This document shows positions 1 to 9,222 of a stretch of 64,000 nt of DNA, piece by piece. Location: positions 1 to 64,000 of the forward strand of contig CAZAAW010000012.1 of assembly GCA_964483325.1 (NCBI GenBank). The letters run 5' to 3'. The position numbers and the translations under genes are program-made. Source of the stretch: CAZAAW01 sp964483325 (GTDB taxonomy: Bacteria; Pseudomonadota; Alphaproteobacteria; Rhizobiales; Kaistiaceae). Under the pieces are notes generated by a model. The model saw nothing but the letters and a program-made list of their open reading frames with translations, did not search any database and was not told the origin of the DNA. Within the stretch, counting starts at the first letter, position 1, and each line of letters begins with the position of its first letter.

Positions 1-42
1 TGTTACCCATCAGCCCGGATAGAACTGTTACCCATCAGCCCG
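1..42. repeat. 17-bp direct repeat, possible end of an insertion sequence
   Basis: The 17-mer tgttacccatcagcccg occurs at 1-17 and again at 26-42, separated by 8 bases. Short tandem copies of this kind are seen at the ends of some insertion sequences. They lie directly against a dispersed chromosomal repeat whose left half appears cut off around position 50. The inference is that a mobile element ends here and its body lies outside the window. No transposase reading frame is visible, so the identity is open. Confidence 0.35.
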
Positions 43-285
43 ATTGCACAACGCGACAGCGTTTCCGGGTGAGGGACACTGCCGGCGACACGCGGCTGCG
101 GCGCCGGGGCAGGATTCCCGAGGGCCGAACCCCTCACCCGTCCGCCTAGGTTCGCTCCGCTCACCAAGGCTCCCGACCTCTCCCTATGGGAGAGGCAAGA
201 GGCACCGGTCGGCGCCTTCTCCTTGTGCCATCCGTGTTCGCGTGGATGGCCGGATCAAGTCCGGCCATGACGCCTAGTGGGGTTG
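43..285. repeat. Composite dispersed palindromic repeat downstream of rne
   Basis: This stretch contains two repeat modules. One has the hairpin-forming 'gacctctccctatgggagagg' type core next to a 'cctcacccg' block. The other is a 'gttcgcgtggatggccgg' block followed by its near inverse 'ccggccatgac'. The same two modules occur in reverse orientation at 51590-51875, and the first also at 58921-59300. Such repeats are widespread between genes of Hyphomicrobiales. No gene is supported in 1-330. The hairpins may help end transcripts leaving rne on the minus strand. Confidence 0.75.
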
Positions 286-330
286 GAGAGGTGGAGGCAC
301 CTGTCGGCTGCGCCGCCCTCCGCGTTGCCC

Positions 331-2778
331 TCAGAAGAAGCTGCGGCGCTGCCACCAGCCGCCGCGCTTCGGACGCGGCGGCAGGTCTTCCGCCGGCTCG
401 GGTGCGGCGACCGGTTCGGCGGCGCCGTTGACCGGCTCGTGCTCCGCCTCGTCCTCGACGGGCGGTTCATCGGCGGTGGCTTCCGCCGGCTCGGCCGGTT
501 CCAGCGCCGGGGCGGCTATCTCGTCCGGAAGGGCCTCGCCGGCTTCGGTGATGGCCTCGGCGATCTCCCGCGAGCGCGACAGGGTCTCGTCGTCGCCGGC
601 CTCGTCGGCCTGGGCCTCGGCGGTGTCCTCGCCCTGGCCGCGGCGCGAACGGCGGCCGCCGCGACGGCCGCGGCGACGGCGCCGCGGACCCTCGTCGCCA
701 TCGCCCTCGGCCGATTCGCCTTCGTCCCCGACCGCAGCGGCGACCGGCTCTTCTTCGGCCTCGTCGCCGGCGGCCGGAGCCTGAGGCTCCTCCGCCTCGT
801 CCTCGCCGGCAAAAGCCTCCGCCTCGCCCTCGGCGTGCCCGGCATGGTCGCCATTGCCGCGCCGGCGGCGCCGGCGGCGGCGCTTGCGGCGCTCGCCGTC
901 GCCGTTCTCGGCGGCGGCGGCCTCGGCCGGCTCCTCGGCCTCGATCTCCTCGACCTCCGGCTCCTCCTCCTCGATCAGTTCGTCGAGTTGCACCGAGGTC
1001 GGGCGGATGGAGGTCGGCAGCACCGGCCGCAGGCCGACCGGCTCGCCGCGCTCCAGCACGAAATGGGCGCCGGAATTGACCGTCTCGTCGGCGGTGATGT
1101 TGATGGAGAGGCCGAAGCGCTGCTCAAGCTCGGAGAGATGGGCGCGCTTCTGGTTGAGGATGTAGAGCGCGACGGCCGTCCTGGTGTGGACGATCAGGTC
1201 GTGCGTGACGCCCTTCAGCAGATTGTCCTCGATGGAGCGCAGCACATGCAGCGCCACCGAGGAGGGCGAGCGGACATGGCCGGTGCCCTGGCAGTGCGGG
1301 CAGAGCTCGGTTGTCGATTCCAGGACGCCGGTGCGGATGCGCTGGCGCGACATTTCCAGCAGGCCGAAATGCGAGATGCGGCCGACCTGGATGCGCGCCC
1401 GGTCGTTCTTCAGCGCCTCCTTGAGGCGGCGCTCCACCGACCGGTTGTTGCGCTTCTCCTCCATGTCGATGAAGTCGATGACGATGAGCCCGGCAAGGTC
1501 GCGCAGGCGCATCTGGCGCGCCACCTCGTCAGCCGCTTCGAGGTTGGTCTGGTAGGCGGTGTCCTCGATATTGTGTTCGCGCGTCGAGCGTCCGGAATTG
1601 ACGTCGATCGCCACCAGCGCCTCGGTCTGGTTGATCACGATGTAGCCGCCGGACTTCAGCGTCACCTGCGGCGAGAACATCGCGTCGAGCTGGTGCTCGA
1701 TGCCGTTGCGGGCGAACAGCGGCTGGTTCTCGCGATACGGCTGGACGTTCTTGGCATGGCTCGGCATGAGCATGCGCATGAAGTCCTTGGCCTCGCGGTA
1801 GCCCTCGTCGCCGGCGACGAGAACCTCGTCGATGTCCTTGTTGTAGAGGTCGCGGATGGAGCGCTTGATGAGGCTGCCTTCCTCGTAAACGAGACTCGGT
1901 GCCGACGAGCGCAGCGTCAGCTCGCGCACATTCTCCCACAGGCGCAGCAGATATTCGAAGTCGCGCTTCACCTCTGCCTTGGTGCGCGAGGCGCCGGCGG
2001 TGCGCAGGATGACGCCCATGCCCTCCGGCACTTCCAGGTCGGCGGCGACGTCCTTGAGGCGCTTGCGGTCGGCGGCGTTGGTGATCTTGCGCGAGATGCC
2101 GCCGCCGCGCGCCGTGTTCGGCATCAGCACCGAGTAGCGGCCGGCGAGCGACAGATAGGTGGTGAGGGCGGCGCCCTTGTTGCCGCGCTCCTCCTTGACG
2201 ACCTGCACCAGCAGAACCTGGCGCCGGCGGATCACTTCCTGGATCTTGTACTGCTTGGCGCGGGTCTTGCGCCGCTCCGGCAGCTCCTCGAGGGCGTCGC
2301 CGGCGCCGACCGATTCGACGACATCCTCGGCGGCATCGCGCGGCGCGGTCTGGACATGCGAGCCCTCGCCGTCGTCGCCGTCCGCCGTCTCGTGGCTTTC
2401 CGCTGCGGCGGCCGACGTTTCGCCATCGGCCTCGGTCTCCGCGTCCTCCGATGCCTCGGCCTCGACGGCGGCGGCTTCCTCGGCGTGCGCCTCGCGCTCC
2501 TCCGCCTCGATCAGCGCCTGCCGGTCGGCGACCGGGATCTGGTAGTAGTCGGGATGGATTTCGGAGAAGGCGAGGAAGCCGTGCCGGTTGCCGCCATACT
2601 CGACGAAGGCGGCCTGCAGCGACGGTTCGACCCGCGTGACCTTGGCCAGATAGATATTGCCGCGCAGCTGTCGCCGGTTGGCGGATTCGAAATCGAACTC
2701 CTCAACCCGGCTGCCGCGGACCACCACGACCCGGGTCTCCTCCGGGTGGGCGGCATCGATGAGCATCTTGTTCGCCAT
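331..2778 (-). CDS. rne: Ribonuclease E (Rne/Rng family endoribonuclease)
   Basis: RNase E is the single-strand endoribonuclease that starts mRNA decay and processes rRNA and tRNA at the inner face of the membrane. The predicted protein is 815 residues from the ATG at 2778 (MANKMLID...), the usual alphaproteobacterial start. The reading frame continues upstream but that part is not family-like. The N-terminal S1 domain is interrupted by an acidic Glu/Asp/Ala-rich insert at about residues 90-170, as in other alphaproteobacteria. The catalytic core shows IDVNSGRST near residue 390 and IVIDFIDM near 433, which carry the two metal-binding aspartates. The zinc-link motif CPHCQGTGH follows near 493. 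The C-terminal third is a low-complexity acidic and arginine-rich scaffold ending GGWWQRRSFF. It is divergent from amiC, the conserved neighbour in this order. Confidence 0.96.
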   Translation of the reverse strand: MANKMLIDAAHPEETRVVVVRGSRVEEFDFESANRRQLRGNIYLAKVTRVEPSLQAAFVEYGGNRHGFLAFSEIHPDYYQIPVADRQALIEAEEREAHAEEAAAVEAEASEDAETEADGETSAAAAESHETADGDDGEGSHVQTAPRDAAEDVVESVGAGDALEELPERRKTRAKQYKIQEVIRRRQVLLVQVVKEERGNKGAALTTYLSLAGRYSVLMPNTARGGGISRKITNAADRKRLKDVAADLEVPEGMGVILRTAGASRTKAEVKRDFEYLLRLWENVRELTLRSSAPSLVYEEGSLIKRSIRDLYNKDIDEVLVAGDEGYREAKDFMRMLMPSHAKNVQPYRENQPLFARNGIEHQLDAMFSPQVTLKSGGYIVINQTEALVAIDVNSGRSTREHNIEDTAYQTNLEAADEVARQMRLRDLAGLIVIDFIDMEEKRNNRSVERRLKEALKNDRARIQVGRISHFGLLEMSRQRIRTGVLESTTELCPHCQGTGHVRSPSSVALHVLRSIEDNLLKGVTHDLIVHTRTAVALYILNQKRAHLSELEQRFGLSINITADETVNSGAHFVLERGEPVGLRPVLPTSIRPTSVQLDELIEEEEPEVEEIEAEEPAEAAAAENGDGERRKRRRRRRRRGNGDHAGHAEGEAEAFAGEDEAEEPQAPAAGDEAEEEPVAAAVGDEGESAEGDGDEGPRRRRRGRRGGRRSRRGQGEDTAEAQADEAGDDETLSRSREIAEAITEAGEALPDEIAAPALEPAEPAEATADEPPVEDEAEHEPVNGAAEPVAAPEPAEDLPPRPKRGGWWQRRSFF

Positions 2779-3281
2779 TGGAACCTTCCACAGCCGGTCG
2801 GGCAGGGCGACGAGCGGTCTGCGCTCGCGCGGCGCCTGCGCAAAGGCGGCTGACTTGTGTGTGATGGATGAAAAGGGACGGGACTGCGCCACGGAAACGG
2901 TCGTCCGCGGCCGCAGATGCGAGCCCGGACCCATATGTGTGCAGTGACTGGTTCATTCCGCTTGCGCTGAACCCTGGGGTAGACGCGCCAACGCGACATG
3001 GGTCTGGCGGGCGCGGTCCCGGCCGCGCGGGCGCCGGCATGGCGCCACCATCGGCCGGAAAAAAGCTTGAGCCGATCGATCCGTGGCCAACGGACGGAAC
3101 CCGTTTCTCTCCGACCCTTGACGCTGTACCGTGTCCGGCGCAGGCACTGGCCGAACCAAGCCCTGACGCAGCGATATCGCATGGCGCGATTCGGCATTGA
3201 GGGCGGGGACGATTCCGCGCAGGTCTTTTAAGCTGCCGAAAAAGGCTTGGCAAGCTTGGGGAAACGCGCTCCGTCAAAGGC
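2779..3281. other. Divergent intergenic region between rne and amiC
   Basis: About 500 bases separate the rne and amiC starts. No reading frame here resembles a protein. The part next to rne would form its 5' leader; rne leaders autoregulate in other bacteria, but no specific structure could be confirmed by eye. A purine-rich 'aaagg' lies just ahead of the amiC start. Confidence 0.5.
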
Positions 3282-4601
3282 ATGGTCAACAACCGGTTAA
3301 CCAATCGGCGGCCATCCTCCCGCGCCGGAAGCACGGACAGAAGACGCATACGGAACTCGACATTGGCCTTTCCTTGCCGCCTCCGCCGCCTCGTCCTGCT
3401 GTCGGCGATCCTGCTGGCGCCGGCTTCCCTGACCCTGCCGGCCGCCGCCCAGGATCCTGCTGTTCAGGACCCGGCCGGGATGAATATCGTCACCGAGACG
3501 CGCATTGCCGGCGATGCGACGCGGACGCGTTTCATCGCCGATCTGACGGATGGCGTCGAAACGTCGGTCTTCGCGCTTGCCGATCCCTACCGGATCGTCA
3601 TCGACCTGCCGGAGGTCCATTTCCGCCTGGCGCCGGAGGCCGGCAAGACGGGGCGCGGCCTTGTCTCGGCCTATCGCTACGGCCTCATTTCGCGCGGCAA
3701 GTCGCGTATCGTCCTTGATGTGGCGTCGCCCGCGGCGGTGGACAAGACCTTCGTCGTCCCTGCGGCGAACGGGCAGCCGGCGCGCCTCGTCGTCGACCTG
3801 GTGGCGACGACGCGCGAGGCCTTCCTGGCCGAGGTGAGGGCCGGCGCGGCGGCCGAGCCGCCGGCCGCGGCGGAGCCGGCGATTGCCGACAACGACGCCG
3901 ACGGGCGCCTGCGCGTGGTCATCGACCCCGGCCATGGCGGCATCGATGCCGGCGCCATCGGCGTCGGCGGCACGCGCGAGAAGGATCTCGTCCTCGCCTT
4001 CGCCCAGACGCTGGCCGCCCAGCTGCAGGCATCGGGCCGCTACGACGTGGCGATGACCCGCACCGACGACACCTTCGTGCCGCTGGGGGCGCGGGTGCGC
4101 TTCGCCCGCAGCCGCCAGGCCGACCTCTTCATCTCCATCCATGCCAATTCCTTCTTCGGCGGCTCGGTGCGCGGCGCCACCGTCTATACGCTCTCCGACA
4201 AGGCCAGCGACCGCATGGCCGCCGATGTCGCGGCGGTGGAGAATCAGTCGGACGTGCTGGCCGGCGTCGTCGGCGACGAGGCGGAGGTCGACGACGTGCG
4301 CGACATCCTGCTCGACCTGACGCGGCGCGAGACCAAGAATTTCGGCGTCGTCTTCGCCCGCAACCTGATCGAGCAGCTCGGCCAGGGCGTGCGCATGTTC
4401 AAGATCCCGCACCAGCAGGCCGGCTTCCGGGTGCTGGAAGCCCCGGACGTGCCGTCGGCGCTGATCGAGCTCGGCTATCTCTCCAATGCCGAGGACGAGA
4501 AGCTGATGAACACGCCATCCTGGCGCGACCATGCCGCCGGCCTGATCGTCAAGGCGATCGATTCCTATTTCGCCACCCGCGTCGCCCAGCGCGGCCAGTG
4601 A
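3282..4601 (+). CDS. amiC: N-acetylmuramoyl-L-alanine amidase, AMIN plus Amidase_3
   Basis: This is a periplasmic zinc amidase that cleaves the amide bond between MurNAc and the stem peptide, normally during daughter-cell separation. The order is: signal peptide with the hydrophobic run LVLLSAILLAPASLTL and a cleavage region near AAAQ; an AMIN septum/peptidoglycan-targeting domain at roughly residues 68-165; a short linker; and the catalytic Amidase_3 domain from about residue 208. Zinc ligands are visible as VIDPGHGG, the Glu of TREKDL and the His of SIHANS, and the catalytic Glu is in ALIELGYLSN. The ATG at 3282 leaves a long basic leader; a TTG at 3363 would give a more standard signal peptide and may be the true start. 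mrcA follows in the same direction. Confidence 0.92.
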   Translation: MVNNRLTNRRPSSRAGSTDRRRIRNSTLAFPCRLRRLVLLSAILLAPASLTLPAAAQDPAVQDPAGMNIVTETRIAGDATRTRFIADLTDGVETSVFALADPYRIVIDLPEVHFRLAPEAGKTGRGLVSAYRYGLISRGKSRIVLDVASPAAVDKTFVVPAANGQPARLVVDLVATTREAFLAEVRAGAAAEPPAAAEPAIADNDADGRLRVVIDPGHGGIDAGAIGVGGTREKDLVLAFAQTLAAQLQASGRYDVAMTRTDDTFVPLGARVRFARSRQADLFISIHANSFFGGSVRGATVYTLSDKASDRMAADVAAVENQSDVLAGVVGDEAEVDDVRDILLDLTRRETKNFGVVFARNLIEQLGQGVRMFKIPHQQAGFRVLEAPDVPSALIELGYLSNAEDEKLMNTPSWRDHAAGLIVKAIDSYFATRVAQRGQ

Positions 4602-4911
4602 ACCGCGTCATCCCGATCATGCGATGTTGCCGCCAGAACACGCATCGCCCGGCAAACGCCTGCCGCCCCGCCGGTGCCGCAGTTTCTCCACAAAGCGCCG
4701 GGATCAACGCCCTGGCGGCCGCAGCGCCGGAACGATGCTGCCGTCGGCGGTAAGCGGACCGTGATCGGCCGATGAACTGCCGCGTCTTTGCAGGCGGACA
4801 ATCCCGCCGGTACTATGGAGTGCGCGTCCCGCCGCCCGCTGGGACGATGCTGGCAGCCGCTCACCGGAACAGGGTGACGGTGCGAACGGGCGGATCGGGA
4901 AAACGGGCGAC
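4602..4911. other. Intergenic region between amiC and mrcA
   Basis: About 310 bases with no supported gene. I see no clear intrinsic terminator or strong sigma-70 promoter. mrcA may be read from amiC or from a weak promoter in this gap. Confidence 0.4.
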
Positions 4912-7461
4912 ATGCTGCTGCGACTGTTCGGCTACCTGTTCGGGATTGGTACATTGTTCTTTCTGATCGTCGCCGCCGCCGCGGCCTGGTACGTCTCAAG
5001 CCTCACCGGCGACCTGCCGAACTACGAGGTGCTGAACCGCTACGAGCCGCCGGTGATGACGCGCGTCCACGCCTCCGACGGCGAGCTCATCGCCGAATTC
5101 GCACGCGAGCGCCGCCTCTATCTGCCGATCCAGGCGATCCCGGCGCGCGTCAAGGCGGCTTTCATCTCCGCCGAGGACAAGAACTTCTATTCCCATTCCG
5201 GCCTCGACTATTTCGGCATCGGCCGCGCCATCCTGCAGAATGTCGAGAGCGTCGTCGGCGGCGGCAACAACCGCCTCGTCGGCGCCTCGACGATCACCCA
5301 GCAGGTCGCCAAGAACTTCCTGCTGACGGCCGACCAGACGATCGATCGCAAGATCAAGGAAGCGATCCTGGCGCTGCGCATCGAGAGCACCTATTCCAAG
5401 GACAAGATCCTCGAGCTCTATCTCAACGAGATCTTCCTCGGCCTCGGCTCCTACGGCGTCGCCGCCGCCTCGCTGACCTATTTCGACAAGTCCGTACACG
5501 AGCTGACCCTGGCCGAGGCCGCCTTCCTGGCGGCGCTGCCGAAGGGGCCGAACAACTACAATCCCTTCACCCATGGTGACCGCGCCATCGAACGGCGCAA
5601 CTGGGTCATCGACCGCATGGTCGAGAACGGCTACGCGACGGCCGAGGAGGGCAGGGCGGCCAAGGCCGAGCCGCTCAATGTCGTGCCGCGCGGCGAGCGC
5701 GCGCCGGTCTTCTCCGCCGACGCCTTCGAGGGCTCGTTCAAGAGCTTCCTGCAGAACGAATATGCCGGCATCATCCGGGCCAATGGCGGCCTGCCGATCG
5801 ACGCCGCCAACTATTTCACCGAGGAGGTGCGGCGCCAGCTCTCGGCCATGTATGGCGAGGAGCAGCTCTATGGCGGCGGCCTGTCGGTGCGCACCTCGCT
5901 GGTGCCCGAGTACCAGCTCGTCGCCCGCAAGGCGCTGATGGATGGCCTCATCGCCTTCGACCGCCGCCGCGGCTGGCGCGGACCGGTGAAGAATATCGAG
6001 CTCGGCGACGACTGGGGCACCGATCTCGGCAAGGTGCCGGCGCTGTCGGACGTCTTCGAATGGCGGCAGGCGGTGGTCCTGTCGTTGACCGACGAGGCGG
6101 CGACGGTCGGCCTCCGGCCAAGCATCGGCGCCGCCGGCGGCCTCGGCAAGGATCGCGATACCGGCACCATCGCCTTCGCCGACATGAAATGGGCCAAGCC
6201 GACGGCGGGCGACCGGCGCGGCCGCGAGCCGCGCAAGCCGTCCGACACGCTGTCGGTGGGCGACGTCATCTACGTCAAGGCGACGGGGCCGGGCACCTAT
6301 TCCCTGCAGCAGGTGCCGGAGATCGAGGGCGCCCTGGTGGCGATGAACCCGCAGACTGGCCGCGTCCTCGCCATGGTCGGCGGCTTCTCCTATTCGGAGA
6401 GCCAGTTCAACCGTGCCACCCAGGCGATGCGCCAGCCCGGCTCGTCGTTCAAGCCCTTCGTCTATGCCGCGGCGCTCGACAACGGCTATACGCCGTCCTC
6501 CGTGGTGATGGACGCGCCGATCGAGATCAGCACCGGCGCCGGCGGCGAGATCTGGCGGCCGGAGAACTACTCCAACAAGTTCTACGGCCCGTCGACGCTG
6601 CGCACCGGCATCGAGCAGTCGCGCAACGTCATGACCGTGCGCCTGGCGCAGGACATGGGCATGCCGCTGGTCGCCGAATATGCCCGGCGCTTCGGCGTCT
6701 ACGACAACCTGCCGCCGCTGCTCGCCATGTCGCTCGGCTCGGGCGAGACGACGGTGCTGCGCATGGTGTCGGCCTATTCGGTGCTGGCCAATGGCGGCCG
6801 CAAGGTGACGCCGACGCTGATCGACCGCATCCAGGACCGCTACGGCAAGACAATCTTCCAGCACGAGGACCGCGTCTGCGAGGCCTGCGCCGCCCGGGAC
6901 TGGAACGGCCAGGACGAGCCGCAGATCGTCGACAACCGCGAGCAGGTGCTCGACCCGATGACCGCCTACCAGATCACCTCGATGCTGGAGGGCGTCGTGC
7001 AGCGCGGCACCGCCACCACCGTCAAGGAGGTCGGCCGGCCGATCGCCGGCAAGACGGGCACCACCAACGACTATCGCGACGCCTGGTTCGTCGGCTATTC
7101 GCCCGACCTCGTCGTCGGCGTCTATCTCGGCTACGACCGGCCGCGCTCGCTGGGCTCGGGCAATACCGGCGGCGTCATGGCGGCGCCGGTCTTCACCGAG
7201 TTCATGAAGATCGCCCTGGCCGATGCCCCAGCGATGCCGTTCCGCGTGCCGCCGGGCCTGTCGCTGATCCCGATCGACCGGCGCACCGGCCTGCGCGCCC
7301 AGGCGGGCGCCGACGGCACCATCCTGGAGGCCTTCAAGCCGGGCACGGCGCCGCCGGATAGCTATTCGATCATCGGCTACACCGATGCCGAGGGCCGGCC
7401 GCTGACGGTCTCGCCGGAAGCCGACCGGGCGGTGATTTCCGGCATCGGCGGCCTTTACTGA
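4912..7461 (+). CDS. mrcA: Penicillin-binding protein 1A, bifunctional glycosyltransferase/transpeptidase
   Basis: This class A penicillin-binding protein (849 residues) polymerises lipid II and cross-links peptidoglycan. A single N-terminal membrane anchor lies at about residues 7-30. The GT51 glycosyltransferase domain follows, with its catalytic Glu in SAEDKNFYSHSG near residue 88. An OB-like insert typical of PBP1A comes next, then the transpeptidase domain with SSFK (nucleophile Ser near 511), SRN near 570 and KTGTTND near 714. Length and domain order are normal. It sits in the conserved order amiC-mrcA-prfB. The start at 4912 is preceded by a purine-rich ggaaaac stretch and puts the hydrophobic anchor at the usual place. 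Confidence 0.96.
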   Translation: MLLRLFGYLFGIGTLFFLIVAAAAAWYVSSLTGDLPNYEVLNRYEPPVMTRVHASDGELIAEFARERRLYLPIQAIPARVKAAFISAEDKNFYSHSGLDYFGIGRAILQNVESVVGGGNNRLVGASTITQQVAKNFLLTADQTIDRKIKEAILALRIESTYSKDKILELYLNEIFLGLGSYGVAAASLTYFDKSVHELTLAEAAFLAALPKGPNNYNPFTHGDRAIERRNWVIDRMVENGYATAEEGRAAKAEPLNVVPRGERAPVFSADAFEGSFKSFLQNEYAGIIRANGGLPIDAANYFTEEVRRQLSAMYGEEQLYGGGLSVRTSLVPEYQLVARKALMDGLIAFDRRRGWRGPVKNIELGDDWGTDLGKVPALSDVFEWRQAVVLSLTDEAATVGLRPSIGAAGGLGKDRDTGTIAFADMKWAKPTAGDRRGREPRKPSDTLSVGDVIYVKATGPGTYSLQQVPEIEGALVAMNPQTGRVLAMVGGFSYSESQFNRATQAMRQPGSSFKPFVYAAALDNGYTPSSVVMDAPIEISTGAGGEIWRPENYSNKFYGPSTLRTGIEQSRNVMTVRLAQDMGMPLVAEYARRFGVYDNLPPLLAMSLGSGETTVLRMVSAYSVLANGGRKVTPTLIDRIQDRYGKTIFQHEDRVCEACAARDWNGQDEPQIVDNREQVLDPMTAYQITSMLEGVVQRGTATTVKEVGRPIAGKTGTTNDYRDAWFVGYSPDLVVGVYLGYDRPRSLGSGNTGGVMAAPVFTEFMKIALADAPAMPFRVPPGLSLIPIDRRTGLRAQAGADGTILEAFKPGTAPPDSYSIIGYTDAEGRPLTVSPEADRAVISGIGGLY

Positions 7462-7499
7462 CAGGCGTCCGGCGGGAGCCGGGCTTCGCCGCTCCGCGG

Positions 7500-7527
7500 T
7501 TGACTCACCCCGGCCGCCGCCTATGGT
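7500..7527 (+). promoter_or_regulatory. Predicted sigma-70 promoter for prfB
   Basis: A -35 hexamer TTGACT (7500-7505) and a -10 hexamer TATGGT (7522-7527) are separated by 16 bases. They end about 60 bases ahead of the prfB start at 7588. The match to consensus is good for a GC-rich genome, but the site is predicted by eye only. Confidence 0.4.
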
Positions 7528-7587
7528 GCCGGGCCCCTCGCCGCCGCATCGTCGCGCGGCGGCACGCACCCACACAGGTGAAACGGC

Positions 7588-8719
7588 ATGCGTACGGAAA
7601 TTCAGGCGATTGCCGACGAGTTCCAGCAGGCGATGGCCCTGCTAAGGAGGCATCTTTGACTGGGATCGCGCCAAGGCGCGGCTGAGCGAGCTCAACGCTG
7701 CCGCGGAGGATCCCGATCTCTGGTCAGACCCGCAGCGCGCCCAGAAGGTGATGCGCGAGCGCCAGCAGCTCGACGAGCAGCTGGCGGCGATCGAGCGCCT
7801 CGATCGCGAGATGGCCGACAACCTGTCGCTGATCGAGCTCGGCGAGGCTGAGGGCGACGACAGCATCGTCGCCGAGGCAGAGGCTGCCCTGCCGGCGCTC
7901 CTCAAGGAAGCCGAGCGCCGCCAGGTCGAGACGATGCTGTCGGGCGAGGCCGACGCCAACGACACCTATCTGGAAGTGCATGCCGGCGCCGGCGGCACGG
8001 AAAGCCAGGACTGGGCGCTGATGCTGCTGCGCATGTATACGCGCTGGGCCGAGAAGAACCGCTACAAGGTCGAGGTCCTGGAGGAGCATGACGGCGAGGA
8101 GGCGGGCATCAAGACCGCGACGATCCGCGTCTCGGGACCGAACGCCTATGGCTGGCTGAAGACGGAGTCGGGCGTCCACCGCCTGGTGCGCATCTCGCCC
8201 TTCGACAGCGCCGCCCGCCGCCACACCTCCTTCGCCAGCGTCGGCGTCTATCCGGTTGTCGACGATTCGATCGAGGTCGAGATCAACGAGGCCGACGTCC
8301 GCACCGACACCTTCCGCTCTTCGGGTGCCGGCGGCCAGCACGTCAACACGACCGATTCAGCCATCCGCCTGACGCATATGCCGACCGGCATCGTCGTGCA
8401 GTGCCAGAACGACAGGTCGCAGCACAAGAACCGCGCCGAGGCGTGGAAGATGCTGCGCGCCCGGATCTACGAGCTGGAGCTGGAGAAGCGCGAGGCGGCA
8501 GCGATGGCCGAGGCGGCGTCGAAGACGACGGTCGGCTGGGGCCACCAGATCCGCTCCTATGTCCTCCAGCCCTATCAGCTGGTGAAGGACCTGCGCACCG
8601 GCGTCGAAAGCACAAGCCCGACGGAAGTGCTCAACGGCGCCCTCGACCCCTTCATGGAAGCAGCCCTCGCCCAGCGCGTCGCCGGCACCGCCATGGCACC
8701 GATCGCCGACCTCGACTGA
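7588..8719 (+). CDS. prfB: Peptide chain release factor 2, with programmed +1 frameshift
   Basis: RF2 recognises UGA and UAA stop codons and triggers peptide release. The coding sequence must be read as 7588-7656 joined to 7658-8719. The first 23 codons (MRTEIQAIADEF... ending RRHL) end at an in-frame TGA at 7657-7659. Skipping T7657 continues in the +1 frame as DWDRAKARLSELN, which matches the RF2 family without a gap. The product is 376 residues. The second part has the RF2-specific anticodon-like SPF tripeptide (RISPFDSAA) and the catalytic GGQ (GAGGQHVNTTDS). Production is self-limiting: low RF2 slows termination at the internal TGA and favours the frameshift. A tool that ignores frameshifting would start this gene inside at 7748. 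Confidence 0.95.
7645..7660 (+). promoter_or_regulatory. prfB programmed +1 frameshift site
   Basis: The window reads AGGAGG-CAT-CTT-TGA-C. An internal Shine-Dalgarno-like AGGAGG (7645-7650) sits three bases before the slippery CTT codon (7654-7656), which is followed by the in-frame stop TGA (7657-7659) and a C. Spacing and the CTT TGA C core are those of the well-studied E. coli prfB site. Confidence 0.95.
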
Positions 8720-8742
8720 GAGGCGCCAACCCTCGCCGAAAG

Positions 8743-8836
8743 AGGCGCCCATCCCTCACCGGAACGGGGAGAGCCTGCCCCCGGACTTGATCCGGGGGTG
8801 GCCCCGCCGCAGGCGGGGTCGGGTGGGGAGCGCCAT
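8743..8836. repeat. Dispersed repeat with inverted segments downstream of prfB
   Basis: The block starts with 'catccctcaccgg' and ends with 'gggtggggagcgcca'. Internally it carries the complementary pairs cccccgga / tccggggg and ccccgccg / cggcgggg-like arms. A diverged copy occurs at 51468-51540 with the same start and end phrases. It may act as the prfB terminator. Confidence 0.6.
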
Positions 8837-9222
8837 AGGAAGGTCCGCACCGGCGTCCCCAACTCACGGCATCAAGGCACGCCGCAGCTGCGGCAGGGCG
8901 GGCGTCGCTCGCCGAAGTCGCGCCGGCCCTTGTGCCGTCCGCGGGCGGATCAGCCGCCTCTCGCTGTCCACAATCCAAGATGGTATCGCCGGACTTTACT
9001 TGAATCGATGGCTATCGGCGGCCCGTCCGTTCGCTCAGTACTCCGGCGTGGCGGGCGCTGTCATGGAACTGCCATGGCGTCTACGGTGAAAGAGCAACAC
9101 GAAGCCCGCAAAATGACGGTGATGCCTTTTTTGGCTGGCGGGGCATGTGCGCGATGCTATTCTGAAATGAGATTCGGACACGCGTCGGCAATGAGTTTTC
9201 GCCGGTGAGCAAGGGGCGCGAT
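8837..9222. other. Intergenic region and leader ahead of the cold-shock gene
   Basis: About 385 bases with no supported gene. Base composition drops toward AT around 8975-9010 and 9115-9200, as expected for a promoter and a long 5' leader, which cold-shock genes often have. I could not identify a convincing -35/-10 pair with standard spacing. Confidence 0.4.

Noticed and set aside
277..2853. An 858-residue open frame on the plus strand across rne
   Set aside because: It is the antisense shadow of rne in high-GC DNA. Its translation is low-complexity Leu/Arg/Gly/Ala with no recognisable domain, while the minus strand encodes a complete RNase E.
4996..7575. An 859-residue open frame on the minus strand across mrcA
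   Set aside because: It is antisense to a complete PBP1A with all catalytic motifs. The shadow is Arg/Ala/Asp-rich and family-less.
7588..7659. prfB as a pseudogene because of an in-frame TGA after 23 codons
   Set aside because: The stop is the conserved programmed frameshift site with the correct slippery codon and internal Shine-Dalgarno, and the downstream frame is intact.
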